Shown here one piece after another: positions 33,123 through 45,367 of a stretch of 64,000 nucleotides of DNA. The translations under genes were made by a program, and so were the position numbers. The stretch is from assembly GCA_001466705.2 (NCBI GenBank), contig LATX02000214.1, forward strand, positions 62,001-126,000. The letters run 5' to 3'. This DNA comes from Moniliophthora roreri (taxonomy: Eukaryota; Basidiomycota; Agaricomycetes; Agaricales; Marasmiaceae). Every line of letters begins with the position of its first letter. Position 1 is the first letter of the stretch. The notes beneath the pieces are model-generated. The model was not told where the DNA came from. It saw nothing but the letters and a program-made list of their open reading frames with translations, and did not search any database.

Positions 33123-35074
33123 ATGTCGTCGAACGCCTCGTCCGCGACATATTTTTCTCAACCTCATGACACCGAAAAGCAGGCTAAACAACTCCGAGAC
33201 TCAGACTCCCTTTCACGCGTGCAAGATCCGTATGAGGTCGACCTCACCCCCGATGAACACCCTCAGAACATGAGCACAGCTAGGAAGTGGTTAATTGTGC
33301 TTGTGATCAGTCTTGCATCATTGTGTGTTACATGTTCCTCTTCTGCGGTATGTTTAACCTATCCTGTAGAGCTCCGCAGAAGCCTGAAAATTTCTTCTAT
33401 GTAGGCTGCATTTGCGGAAGGAGCCATGGCCGAAGAATTTCACGTATCCCGCATCGTCACCGTTCTCACCGTTAGTCTCTTTGTCGTGGGTTTGGGTGTA
33501 GGTCCATTAGTTGCCGGCCCTCTTTCAGAGGTTTACGGCCGGAACATCATCTACCGAGTGTCCTTTACACTCCTGTTTGTGTTTTCATGGCCGATAGTAT
33601 TCGCGCCAGATATCGGTGTGTCCTCCCCCCAAAACGTTGTGGATTACTTTCTGATCCCGATGTTAGCCGTTATGCTCGTGTTTAGATTCTTGAGCGGACT
33701 TTGTGGATCGACCTTTTTGAGTGTTGCAGGTGGAACTGTTAGTGACCTCTTCACGAATGAGACTGTGGCCAAGTATGACACTCGCAAGAACTAGCCCAAC
33801 AAAGTCCTTACCCTCTTTGCAGCCCAATGTCGTTTTACACGCTTTCTCCTTTTATTGGACCTGTGATCGGACCATTATATAGCGGGTAAGCTCCACGATA
33901 TTATTGCTCCTTGATGATCGCTCATTCGTGGCGCTCATTGACAGCTTCGCCAATCAAGTATGTGCTTTGTTATACGGAGGTGGCATACAATATCTGACCC
34001 TATTACTTAGAATGCGAGCTGGCGTTGGACATTCCGCGTCTTGCTTATCTGGACATTTGTCCAAACAATTGCTCTATACATAGTATGTGATTTTCTCTTC
34101 CCATTCTGTCAACTCTAATTGATTTCATAGCTCGTTCCCGAGACCTATGTCCCAGTGTTACGCAAGAGGAAGGCCGCCAAGTATGTATTTAATTCCGCTG
34201 TCTATGTCGCGCCCGACTGACATTCGCGCTAGGCTCCGAAAAACTACAGGAGACTCGAACTATTGGGCTCCTCTGGACCATCATGACAAAGATCTCATGA
34301 AGTCGATTCTTGTCAGTTGTTACAAACCTTTCGAACTCATTTTTTACGATCGTATGGTTCTCTTACTCAACACATGGTACGAGTCTGTTTGCAAACTTGT
34401 ATCCTCGACAGTCGACTGACTGATTGACTATTCAGGACCGCCTTGATCCTCGGTATCCTCTATCTCACCTTCCAGGCCTTCCCTATCATCTTCCAGCAAA
34501 ATCACGGTTTCAGTATGCAACAGACTGGCATGACCTTTCTTGGAATTGGCCTTGGAATGATTCTCGCCATGCCAACTCAAGGCTACTTCAATCGCTTTGT
34601 CAACGCGACAAAAACCCCCGAATCCCACCTTCATAAAGCAGAATTCGGGGGCATACTCATTCCTCTGGGACTATGGATCCTCGCTTTCACGACATACCCG
34701 CACGTGCACTGGATTGTTCCTATCATTGCTTCCATTCCGTTTGGTGCAGGAATATACTTGGTGTTCACGTCGGTCTTTACTTTCCTCGTGACCGCGTATC
34801 GACCGATAGCAGCGAGTACCATGGCATCCAACTCTGCGATGAGATCTGGATTTGCTGCTGCATTCCCACTATTTGCAGGCTTTATGTATGATGCGCTTGG
34901 CACGGTCGGGGCGACAGCGTTGTTGGCGGGCATCATGACAGTCATGGCACCATTACCGTAAGTAAAGTCTAACCATAACCCCTGGAGGCTAACTGACTGA
35001 TCTTTTGCAGGTTCATCTTCCGAAGAATCGGTGCTCGTCTTCGACAGAACTCTCGTTTCGCTGCTCAGTCATGA
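33123..35074 (+). CDS. MFS transporter (DHA1-like), tandem copy 1
   Basis: Ten exons (33123..33347, 33405..33615, 33667..33772, 33823..33885, 33945..33957, 34011..34082, 34131..34180, 34233..34376, 34436..34957, 35011..35074) give 489 residues. After a polar N-terminus, TM1 starts at KWLIVLVISLASLCVTC. The signature loop reads GPLSEVYGRNIIYRVSF (motif A), with further segments RFLSGLCGSTFLSVAGGTVSD and LVPETYVPVLRKRKAAK, and a C-terminal half beginning ALILGILYLTFQAFPIIF. The family pumps drugs, polyamines or other small compounds by proton antiport in the plasma membrane. The substrate is unknown. A 13-nt exon encodes FANQ. Confidence 0.92.
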
Positions 35075-36115
35075 TTTGAACGACATTTTACTGATTGACC
35101 GGACTAGATGGAAATGTATTATCACGAGCTGCACATTACTGTATTATAATTCAGCACATACAAAGTAGTCTACTTGGATGGAAATAATGTTTATGATAGT
35201 CACGTAGTATGGCTCCTCCAAACTTCAAGTATGACGTCACGCGTCGAGATCGGCCAAACCATAACCACCAACAGAGTCCCAGACTCCCAGGACGTCGGAG
35301 CACCGCTGTGGAGTGGAGATCAGCTTCAGATTACTTTTGCTGTGTAGTGTTCCAAGTTGTGCAGGCCCTGCTCTAGCCCAAGCCATTCGGAGCCCAGAGC
35401 TAGGGTAGAAATTATGAGAAGGACTTTTGGTGGGCACTGAGAAAGACTTGCGCTTGTAATCTCCGAGGCGGAGTACACATATATGTCATATTTTCAGCTT
35501 CCCCCCGTTTCATGGCGAGGTATGTGCATCTAGAACTCGAAGCCTCGAAAACATGTAAATCATACTTACCTTCCACCATTTGGCTAGAAAACTGTTAGAG
35601 AAACGACCGTGATTAGAATGAGTGAGAGCTGCCATTCCAACCCGTCTGTCAAATCATCGGTCCCTTGAACCCACGATTAGTTCATTCCGGTACACGTAGG
35701 CTCAGTCTAGAATTGGGCAGCGAAGCCGATGTTGACTGGACTTGGGCTCGGTAAAGTCCGGCTCTTCCCAGGCTCTTCCCACCTCACTCCAGCATGTGTT
35801 CAACATTTCTTGTGTTGCACTATCTTTGCACCGTGTAATGTGAATCAACCACTGAAGAATGAAAGTTCCGTGAGTAGACTCCCAAGTTTCTACTAGATCT
35901 AACACTGCGTTACATTGTTAGCAACTGCAAAATAGCAAGGGGAGGGAATTTGGCTACGGGAGTACTTAAAGGCGCACCGTTACCTACGGCCTTTTGCTAC
36001 CTAATCTTGGACACAGACATGAGCACTGGCAACTCCGAACCGCTTCGACAACACTGCTCCGCCTATAAAAGCTCCCCGACTCTGCACAACATGACTTCAA
36101 AGAAATTCTCCAGTC
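35075..36115. promoter_or_regulatory. Spacer and promoter between the MFS tandem copies
   Basis: No gene is seen. A TATAAAAG box lies at about 36064, 50 bp before the ATG of copy 2, which fits a promoter. Confidence 0.5.
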
Positions 36116-38127
36116 ATGTCGAACGCCTCATCCGCGACATATCTCCCCAATGATCAATCCCAAGATCCCGAAAAGCAGGCTAAACAACCCCACGACTACT
36201 TTTCATATCCATTCGAAGTCGACCTCACCCCCGATGAACGCCCCGAGAGCATGAGCACAGCTAGGAAGTGGTTAATTGTGCTCGTGATCAGCCTTGCATC
36301 ATTGTGTGTTACATGTTCCTCGACTGCAGTACGTTTGCCAAACCTTGCAAAACTTCATATCTAAACTTTCTTATAATTATGTAGGCTGCGTTTGCAGAAG
36401 GTGGAATGGCCAAGGAATTTCACGTATCCCACATCGTTACCATTCTCACCATTAGTCTCTTTGTCGCGGGCTTGGGTGTAGGACCATTGGTTGTCGGCCC
36501 TCTGTCAGAGGTTTACGGCCGGAACATCATCTATCGAGTGTCCTTTACACTCCTGTTTGTGTTTTCATGGCCGATAGTATTCGCGCCAAACATTGGTATG
36601 TTCAATGCCTCTATACTTCGGATTACTTTCTGATTCCGATTCGTTAGCCGTTATGCTCGTATTCAGGTTCCTAAGTGGATTTTGTGGATCCACGTTCTTA
36701 AGTGTTGCAGGTGGAACTGTCAGCGACCTGTTCACGAATGAGGCTGTGGCTAAGTACGTCCTTCGCAAGCTCTGGCTCGACAGAGTCCTTACCCTTTTTG
36801 CAGCCCGATGTCATTTTACACCCTTTCCCCCTTCATTGGCCCTGTACTTGGTGAGTCTTTGTTGGTGCCATCGGTTTCTCAGTGCAGATGTTCTAATACT
36901 GTCAGCTCTTAGGTCCCCTATATAGCGGGTACATTCCAGAATATTGCTCCTCAATAATTGCTCATTCATGATACTCATCAACAGCTTCGTCAATCAAGTG
37001 TGTCCTTTATTATACAAAGGCAGCATACGAGATCTAACCCCATCATGTAGAATACGAGTTGGCGTTGGACGTTCCGCGTCTTGCTAATCTGGACGTTTGT
37101 CCAGACAGTTGCTCTTTATACAGTATGTAGTTTTCTTCTCCTGTCCTGCCAGCTCCTCTAATCAGCTTTATAGCTCGTTCCCGAGACTTATGTTCCGGTA
37201 TTGCGCAAGAGGAAGGCCGCCAAGTATGTGTTTAGTTCCGCTCTCCATGTTGTTCCCAACTGACACTCATACTACTAGACTTCGAGCAACCACGGGAAAC
37301 CAGAGCTATTGGGCTCCCTTGGATCGACAGGATAAAGACCTCATGAAGTCGATCCTTGTTAGTTGTTACAAGCCTTTCGAACTCATCTTTTACGATCGTA
37401 TGGTTCTCTTACTCAACACATGGTACGAATCTGTTTGCAAACTCGAGCTCGTATGCCTGACAACCGACTGATTGACTACATACTCAGGACCGCCTTGATC
37501 CTTGGTATCCTTTACCTCACTTTTCAAGCCTTCCCGATCATCTTTGGGCAGAACCACGGTTTCAGTATGCAAGAAACCGGGATGACCTTTCTCGGGATTG
37601 GTCTTGGAATGATTCTCGCCATGCCAACTCAAGGCTACTTCAATCGCTTTGTCAATGCGACAAAAACTCCCGAATCTCACCTCCATAAAGCAGAATTCGG
37701 GGGTATACTCGTTCCTGTGGGATTATGGATACTCGCTTTTGCAACACATCCATCCGTGCACTGGATCGTTCCCATTCTTGCTTCTATTCCGTTTGGTGCT
37801 GGCATATATTTGGTATTCACGTCGGTCTTTACCTTTCTCGTGACTGCGTATCGACCGATAGCGGCGAGTACATTGGCATCCAATTCTGCGATGAGATTTG
37901 GATTTGCTGCCGTGTTCCCACTGTTTGCTGGCTTTATGTATGATGCGGTTGGTACAGTCGGGGCGACAGCGTTGCTGGCGGGCATCATGACAGTCATGAT
38001 ACCATTACCGTGAGTAAGCTCAAACTTACGAATGCCGGTCCATCTGACATGTACATATCGCAGATTTATTTTCCGAAGAATTGGTGCTCGTCTGCGGCAG
38101 AACTCTCGCTTCGCTGCTCGGTCATGA
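36116..38127 (+). CDS. MFS transporter (DHA1-like), tandem copy 2
   Basis: Eleven exons (36116..36328, 36385..36595, 36648..36753, 36804..36850, 36913..36928, 36985..36997, 37051..37122, 37174..37223, 37279..37422, 37488..38009, 38064..38127) give 485 residues, closely similar to copy 1 throughout. All intron positions are shared except one: the 63-nt exon 4 of copy 1 is here split into 47 and 16 nt by a 62-nt intron (36851..36912). Short exons of 16 and 13 nt follow each other. The copies arose by tandem duplication. The polar N-termini have diverged more than the membrane parts, hinting at separate regulation. Confidence 0.92.
36851..36912 (+). other. Extra intron present only in MFS copy 2
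   Basis: Copy 2 reads CCTGTACTTG/GTGAGT...CTCTTAG/GTCCCCTATATAGCGG. Copy 1 reads straight through CCTGTGATCGGACCATTATATAGCGG. Donor, acceptor and phase are all good. Confidence 0.85.
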
Positions 38128-38398
38128 TTCGAACGACATTTCATTGGCTGCTCACATTAGATAGTGAAATGCTTACAGTTCGCATATAGAAGGTAGACTA
38201 CTCCGTTGCAATAATAAACATTACGGACTTCCAACTCTATATCATGATGTCTTTGAGGCACTCGTCTCAAAAGCGGTACCATATACTTTTATACATATAA
38301 ATGATATACTACTGTACATGCAAGTTTCTGCATTGCTTCGTGTTTCAAGTAAACCATTGTCCGCCGGTATCTTCAAGAATGATATACGTAAGTCGTGT

Positions 38399-41300
38399 TT
38401 ATTTCGGAACGGGAGTAGCCTCGAGGTTCCAGTAGCTCTCAGCATACTCATTAATAGCCCTATCGGAACTGAACTTGCCCATCTGCAGAACAGAAGTGAG
38501 TTTTGATCATGATGGACAACGGTGGATTTACCTTCGCAGTAGTACGAATCGACTTCTTGACCCACTCGTCCTTGTCAAGGTATGCTTCGTCGACGAGATC
38601 CAAGACAGCGATATCTATCCACAACGGGTTAGCGATCAAGGGGAACACAATGCCGATTGTTCCTCACATGAATCGAAGTCGTCCGAGAGGAGATAGTAGT
38701 CTCCTTGTCTAATGGTGTTCAGGAGTCTGCGTTTCAACAGTAAGCAACGTAAACAGAAACCACAGCGCAATAAACTGACGGTTCGTAAACACCGCCATCA
38801 CCAAAGAGTCCGCTCGAGACCTGGTTGAGAACGTTGGCAAGGGCAGGGCACTTCTCTTCGATAGGAACAGGGTGGTAAACATGTTGGTATCGAAGGTCTT
38901 CTACGGCACTGATAAGAAAAAAGTACGTTATCGCTCGGTCGATCAGACCACAAATGAAGTGAAACGACTTACGGAGCAAGATGTCCAAAGAAGACTTCGA
39001 AACAGGATCAATGCCAGAGTCAGTAAGCAATAGACTAAATCAAACGTACAGACGTTGCTCTCGCCGACCTAGAGGCGCATTAGTACAAATATCACGGCAC
39101 AGGGGTCTTGTCAGCCTCACCTCTTCGGCAATCTCAATGTTTGCACCGTCCACGGTACCAACGAGCAATCCGCCGTTGAGACAGAACTTCATGTTTGACG
39201 TTCCAGAGGCCTCGGTTCCGGCGGTAGAGATGTGTTGGGAGATATCGGACGCAGGAATCAATATCTCGGCTAACGACACCGAGTAGTCAGGGAGGAAGTA
39301 AAGACTGAGTAGGTCTTTGGTGTCGGGGTCAACATTGATGACGCGAGCAACGTTAATGATTAGTCGAATAGTCAACTTCGCGATGTAGTCTGAAAGCAAT
39401 CAGTGTTGGCATCACAAAACTCCACTGCAATCTTGGAACTCACATCCAGGGGCTGCCTTTCCTGCGAAGAAGACGACACGAGGGTTGATTTTCTTGCGCT
39501 CTGCGGGAGACATCTTCTTGAGAGTGAGATACCTCTACACAGGTCGTCAGCGAATGCACACTACGGCACAGCAGCATCAGTCTCACATGGATCACACCGA
39601 GAATGTTCAACGTTTGACGCTGTATGATATCTCAGCAAGGCCATCATCTATTTCATGAATTAAAAACTGACCTTGTATTCATGCAAACGCTATAGTTAAA
39701 CAATACTGTTAGTCCGAGTTCCTGACCAATAACGTCAAACAATCACCTTGATCTGGACATCGAACATCGCTTTCGTGTTCACGGTGAAGCCAAGAGTAGT
39801 CTGTACGTGATGTGCCAGTCTCTCCTTGTTTCTCTGTTTGATTGCTGCCCACTCCGCCCTAAACTTCTTATCTTCCACGAACTTGAGAAGGCCTTCAAGC
39901 TTATAGAGATCCTTGAGCCAGACGCTCTTGTCGAGGCCGAGAGTCTTGGAGATCAGAGCGCTGAGCTCAGGGTTGCACTATAACGAGCGTAAGTGAGCAG
40001 TCCCCATTGCAACTGCCGAGCAGTTAGCCTCACCTGATCTAGCCAACGACGAGGAGTAACTTTTAAGGAATCAGTATTTGGACAACTCATTTGCAGTCCC
40101 GGTTCTCTTACTTCCGTTAGTAACATTGCTGAACCTGTGGGATGACAATGGGTCAGATGTGTCGTTACAGTAAAAAACCGGTTTCTCACTTTCCGACACC
40201 CTCAAACTCGACGAAGTCTTTAAGGATTGTCGTTCGGACGAGCTCACTATGCAGCTAGTTTGAACAACAAAATCAGCATATGGCAAGTACCACAGGACAC
40301 CAGCACGAACTTCAGCGACACCGTTTACTTTTCGGCTTCCTGTAAAGCTCAGTTGGTGAGTAAAGCGATACCTCCAGGTATTCGGAAGTCGGCAACGAAC
40401 CAATGCAAGCGAGATATGCCATCCTGACTTGTTTAGGGAATCCCTCTGAGCCGACTATAAGTAAGAGAACGATTTACTCCAACAGAGGTGCGTACCTTCG
40501 ATCAATGACATTCTACCAAGTCTATCTCTATCACCAGGGAACCTCTTTTCCACAGCTTGTAAGAAGAATCTGTCGCGAGCCCATAAATCAGTAGCTTCAT
40601 ATATGCGTTCTGTCAGACGCACAGGTTCTGTAGGCATACATTAGCTTTGATCTCGAATTAGAGAGAGAAAAGACACGCACAATGTCATAAATGATTTGCA
40701 TATGTCTGTAGCGCGATTGTCAGTACGATAACTTCGATGTGATGCCAACCACCTACCTAGGCAACAAATGTTCCATGAGAGGAACCGGCCACTTCTCCAA
40801 AGCTTCCTGTAAGAGGACCTTAGCAAACAGCTAAAAAAAAACGATACGATCTATGCTTACAGGAAGGACCGTGTGATTCGTGTAGAAGAAAACGTTCGTC
40901 ACAATAGTCCATGCAGCATCCCATGGAAGATCTTCCTCGTCAATAAGGATACGCATCAGCTCGGGTATCGCCAATCTGTGCGGTTTCTTCAATAACTGCA
41001 TCGTTCATCAATGCGAACTAACTTACGTTGGGTGAGTCTGCGATTGCCGTATCAACATTTTTGTATCCGGGTAAGAACACGGTTTTACTCACGTCATTCA
41101 GCTGGATCGCAACAAGATCAGGCAGTTCAGTGATCTTCTTTCCAGTGTTCTTGAATCGTCGAATGATATCTGCCAGACTGGCTGCAGTCCAGAAACTGTT
41201 GATCGAAAGGTTAGGAATGACCAACGTCCATGAAACAGTGCACGCACTATTGTTGCTTCAAGCGCAACTCCTTTCCGACTGTCGTCGAATATTAGTAAAC

Positions 41301-42787
41301 GGTTTTCATTTAAGCAAGAGATATTCTTACAGGTCCTGCAAAATGGCTAGTTAGAAGATGAATTTGCGGGAAAGCGAAGAACGCACGTATGATCATTAGG
41401 ATAAAGGACGGATGTGATAGCGGCAGCGCTGTTAGAAGACTCCACAGCCCGTTCATAATCTCCAGCTATTCCCGAGAATCGTTAGCGCGATAAAGGGTAT
41501 AGCCAATGAACACGGACCGTTGAAAGAGTTCAAGTCAAATCCTCTCTTCGGCTTACTCTCCCACAACCTCAAGTTGTTCGTGTTCTTGGTGTAACAACCA
41601 GGGATCATGACATCGTAGGCGACGGCGAGAACTTCTTGCCCTCCGGTCCAGAGTGCGCGTCCGGTGCCGTCGTTGAGGCGTTCAGCATTGCCGTAAAAAC
41701 GAACTTCGTAGGTAACATCAAGACGAGGTAGCTGGCAGTAACCGTTATCATCAGAAGAATGATAGCATACATCAATGAATGAACCTCACCTCCCAAGGAT
41801 TTTGGTTGTCGAGCCAAGGATCAGGCGCTTCGAGCTGTTGCCCTTCGGGTGAAATCAACTGCTGGAAGATACCATACTTGTATCGCAGTCCGTAGCCCCA
41901 CATCGGTAATTCCTGGTCATCAAAACATTAGCATCCGTGAAAAAATTCATGCCACTAAAAACTACCTGAGATGCTGAGGAGTCCAAGTAACAAGCTGCCA
42001 AACGACCCAGGCCACCATTTCCGAGGGCGGCATCCCGCTCTTGTCCCAAAAGATCTTCCATGTTGAAGCCGAGCTTGCTGACGCCTTGCTTGTACTGGTC
42101 TTTCAAGCCCAGGTTCAAGAGCTGTGGACGGTATCAGGATGCATGCCGGGAGCCAGAATCTGCGCACTCACAGCGTTATCAAGGGTACGACCCATCAAGA
42201 ACTCTAGGGAAAGATAGTACGCTCGCTTGGGGGATTTCCTGGTGTAATGAAGTTGAGTTTCGTTCCAGTTGACCTTGATACCGACATGTATGAGGACATT
42301 GCTTCCTAGTTAAAAATCCAAACTGACCAGCAAACTATCCCGAACAGATAGCGCAGTAGCTTGATACGCGCCGAAATCATCTGGGGGATCGCGTGGATAA
42401 GCGCCTATTATCAAAAATCTGGGGAAAGTGCGGCTCACCAAGATTGTAAGCTTGACGAGCCAGAGAGGTCTGTACGTGGTTCACAAAAGACTTGGAGATG
42501 GATTTGACGTCTGAATGGGTCGAAGAAAGTGAGCGAGATGCAAAAAGCTCGGCGAGAGCCCTTACCTGCATCAACACCTCTCAGACCTTCCTTCCACACC
42601 ACCTCCTCTCCTCGAGGCCATTTCTCTTTTCCAGATGCATCTGTCTCAGGTAGATATCCTGCAAGCGAGATCGGTAAGAAATCGCGCTTGTCGATGACAA
42701 GAACTGATCCATACCTGTGAGTGTCCTGACGTGTCTTCTTGGTCTCTGAGGCCTTCCAATGGTCTTGGGATCAAGTACGGAGGTCAT
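38399..42787 (-). CDS. GPH1: Glycogen phosphorylase
   Basis: An intron-rich gene reads from ATG at 42787 ([18 protein letters not shown]) to TAA at 38399 ([11 protein letters not shown]). It catalyses phosphorolysis of glycogen to glucose-1-phosphate in the cytosol. Clear family blocks, in order, are [67 protein letters not shown] and [13 protein letters not shown]. They continue [16 protein letters not shown], then [15 protein letters not shown], whose Lys binds pyridoxal phosphate, and [20 protein letters not shown]. About twenty short exons are expected; I did not fix every border. The N-terminal regulatory serine segment of animal enzymes is not evident, but RRHVRTLT could serve as a phosphorylation site, as in yeast. 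It converges with MFS copy 2, with 271 bp between stops. Confidence 0.93.
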
Positions 42788-44433
42788 GATGAATGAAGAA
42801 GAGAAGGATTGGGGGGTATCAACTTGCTGAGGTGGTGGTTGAACAGCAAGATGAGTTGAGGAAGGAAGGAAGTCCAACTCTGGCCTTATACCAAACAGAG
42901 GCCCGGAGTCACGACGTCATCGGGTCTAGGCTAATAAAGGCTGATTTCGCCAGCATTTCCGATTCGCCCTCGAGCTCGAGACAACGACACAAATTCTTCT
43001 TTTAACCATCATTCTTTACATACAGCAAGACAGCAGTGGGAATTTCCGTATTTCGAGTCATAACGGTCAATGGAAACTTCTGCCGGCTCTTCATGTGCCA
43101 ACCTCCCGGATCAATGCAGACCATCACCGCTCAGGGCCAATGCAGGCTACAGTCGACCCAACCCTTCGATGTCAGCCTTAGGCTAGTACTGAATGACTGT
43201 AGTAGGTTTGGGATCAATCAACTGCCGAACCGTAGGTAGATTTTGGGTAGATGTAGTTTTGATATCACTGTCAAGATGATAAAAGTGAATTCAGCTTCGG
43301 CTTGGGAAATGATAAAAATTGAACGTACAAATTCCGGGTTGCAAGATCAGCAGGTGCGGTAAGACGTCACTGAGGAGCTAAAGAGATTGAAAGAAGCGCG
43401 ATGTGCGGAGTTGTTCCCAGATAACGCGGTCGTATGCAAAGAATCGTGTTCATTCCTTGCGGACCGAGCGGGGGCCATGCGTATCATATTGCTTGCTCCA
43501 GTTGCAAAATGAGGCTTGACTGAAATTACCAGCAGTGATACGGCAGTCTTAGAAGCAAAATTGTACACCGAGTCATGGGTAGGTTATTGGGCGGACAAGA
43601 CCAGCCGATTCCAGCGTAAAACGAATCTGGGAATTACAAGGTTACCGTTAGCTCGATATGCTTGGGAGAAGCAGAGATACATACGAGTCATAGATAGTAT
43701 TTGGTCTAGTAACCAGATATTCAACCGGCGACAACAAATGAGTTTTCATAGAAATGAGCAAAATTCTCCAGCACAAGGCCTGAAACGTTGAGATCTTGAA
43801 ACTAGGACGTCTAAAGGACAACAGAAAGGACAACGTGTGGGAAGCGAGGATAAGGAGGGCTAGAGAGCAAAGCGTGAGAACTCGTTACTGTTAAAGTTTC
43901 GCTGTATATTGCACGTTGGTTCTGTCAGCCCCAAAATACGCATATTGCGCCTTCTTGCTCCACATTGCGCTATATCAAGGAATACTGGTCATAAACAGCC
44001 TTCCTAATTCTCGCTTGACTCTTGCTTTCCGGCAATAGACAAGAATGTAGCACCATCCAAGTGACAATCTTCCTCTAGTCAGACGGGGTGTGACAAAGGG
44101 AGTGTGTAGGCGCCCGGAATGGCTGGCGGATGCACAGAAGAGCAACCATCCCTGGAGATGCACTGCAGGTGAAGGGGATGACCCTTTCGATGATTTCCAT
44201 CTGTCATATCCTGAATATTGACAATATGCCCGGGATTGCTGGTTCCTTTAGTCCAAGACACCGCGGACACGTTCAATTTCGGCATCGTATTTTCGCAGTG
44301 CCGGCTCTTTTCCTCCTCTATCAACGTGAGTATGGTGACAATGTCTGGGGGGTTAGGAACCGAGTGTTTCATTTGTCAGATAAACTTTTGCGTGGGTCAG
44401 TCTTTTGGAACATTTCATTAGTCCCTACACGGG
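42788..44433. other. Intergenic, nothing recognised
   Basis: Frames on both strands (for example 43516..43791 and 44130..44540 on plus) are short and lack any family signal. The left part must carry the glycogen phosphorylase promoter. Confidence 0.55.
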
Positions 44434-45187
44434 TCAGAAGGCGTATTTCTCACCAAAAATATTCCGGTAAGCTGCATTCTTCCCCCCTAAATTCCTCACT
44501 CCGTTCTCCGGGTCAAGCTTGTCCATGTTCTCTTTTATAACTCCTGTCGATTGGTTTAGAACGCTCATGTAAATGTCCTCGTGCATCTCCTTTGCAAGGC
44601 GTATCGAGAGTCGGCTCATCCAGTTCGATGATAAAAGACCGCAACAGTATCCCCATTGACGAAGCGACCATCCTTATTGGATCTCTGATCATAATGATCG
44701 GGATGATTTCTGGAGAGAAACGCGTCTGGTAGTCTTATGGGGTTGAATACTAGGGTCCCCACTTTCACAATGGTCATCCTCCGAGGCACGAATCAGGCCG
44801 TGTCCTTCCTTAAACCATCCGTGAATATAGGAGTTGGTAACAGAAGGTATCATGTCCGTCAACATATGGTCCTTTACGAGAGATACGAGGCCCTGTCATC
44901 TGCCATTGATAGATTCTTGTATGTGGTAGGCCATCCACGTATCCTCTCTTGATCATCTTTCAGCTTCTGCTTCAGCTTACGACACGCATATTGGAACGTT
45001 TCCTTTTCGTCTATTCCTCAGTAACCCAGACGGGATTATTCGGAACAGATCTTTCAGGTCCGGTACGATTCGCAGTATGCAGACTTGGTTCTCCGTCGTG
45101 AGAAGAGTCTCCAACAGACGAAGGAGTAGGTTGGAACGTGTGTGTTCAAGGGTGAGAGAAGGATGAAAACCAGGGAAGGGTTAGCCG
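44434..45187 (-). pseudogene. Sulfotransferase-like pseudogene
   Basis: The minus strand carries, in shifting frames, the blocks of the intact genes at 49-52 kb. They are MTANPSLVFILLSP, then TRSNLLLRLLET, ETFQYACRKLKQKLKDDQ, VKDHMLTDMIPSVTNSY, PEIIPIIMIRDPIRMVASSM and KEMHEDIYMSVLNQSTGVI. Several frame changes and at least one in-frame stop separate them, so it is no longer a working gene. Order and spacing match the intact copies. It lies on the opposite strand, beyond the MFS gene. Confidence 0.8.
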
Positions 45188-45367
45188 TCATTGGGAGGTA
45201 TCTCACATTTGACTTTGATGTTGGTCCCTTATACGAACAACCATGTGAAGATCGGTAGCAGCTGTCCATTCAGATTCCACAAAATCCAGGTTCACGATAT
45301 GATAGCTACATACACACGTTACCTTTCGTATAGTCCCATGAATCCATCTAGCGTGAGTATCGTCATA

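Noticed and set aside
44130..44540. 136-codon plus ORF
   Set aside because: Overlaps the sulfotransferase-like pseudogene on the other strand and has no recognisable domain.
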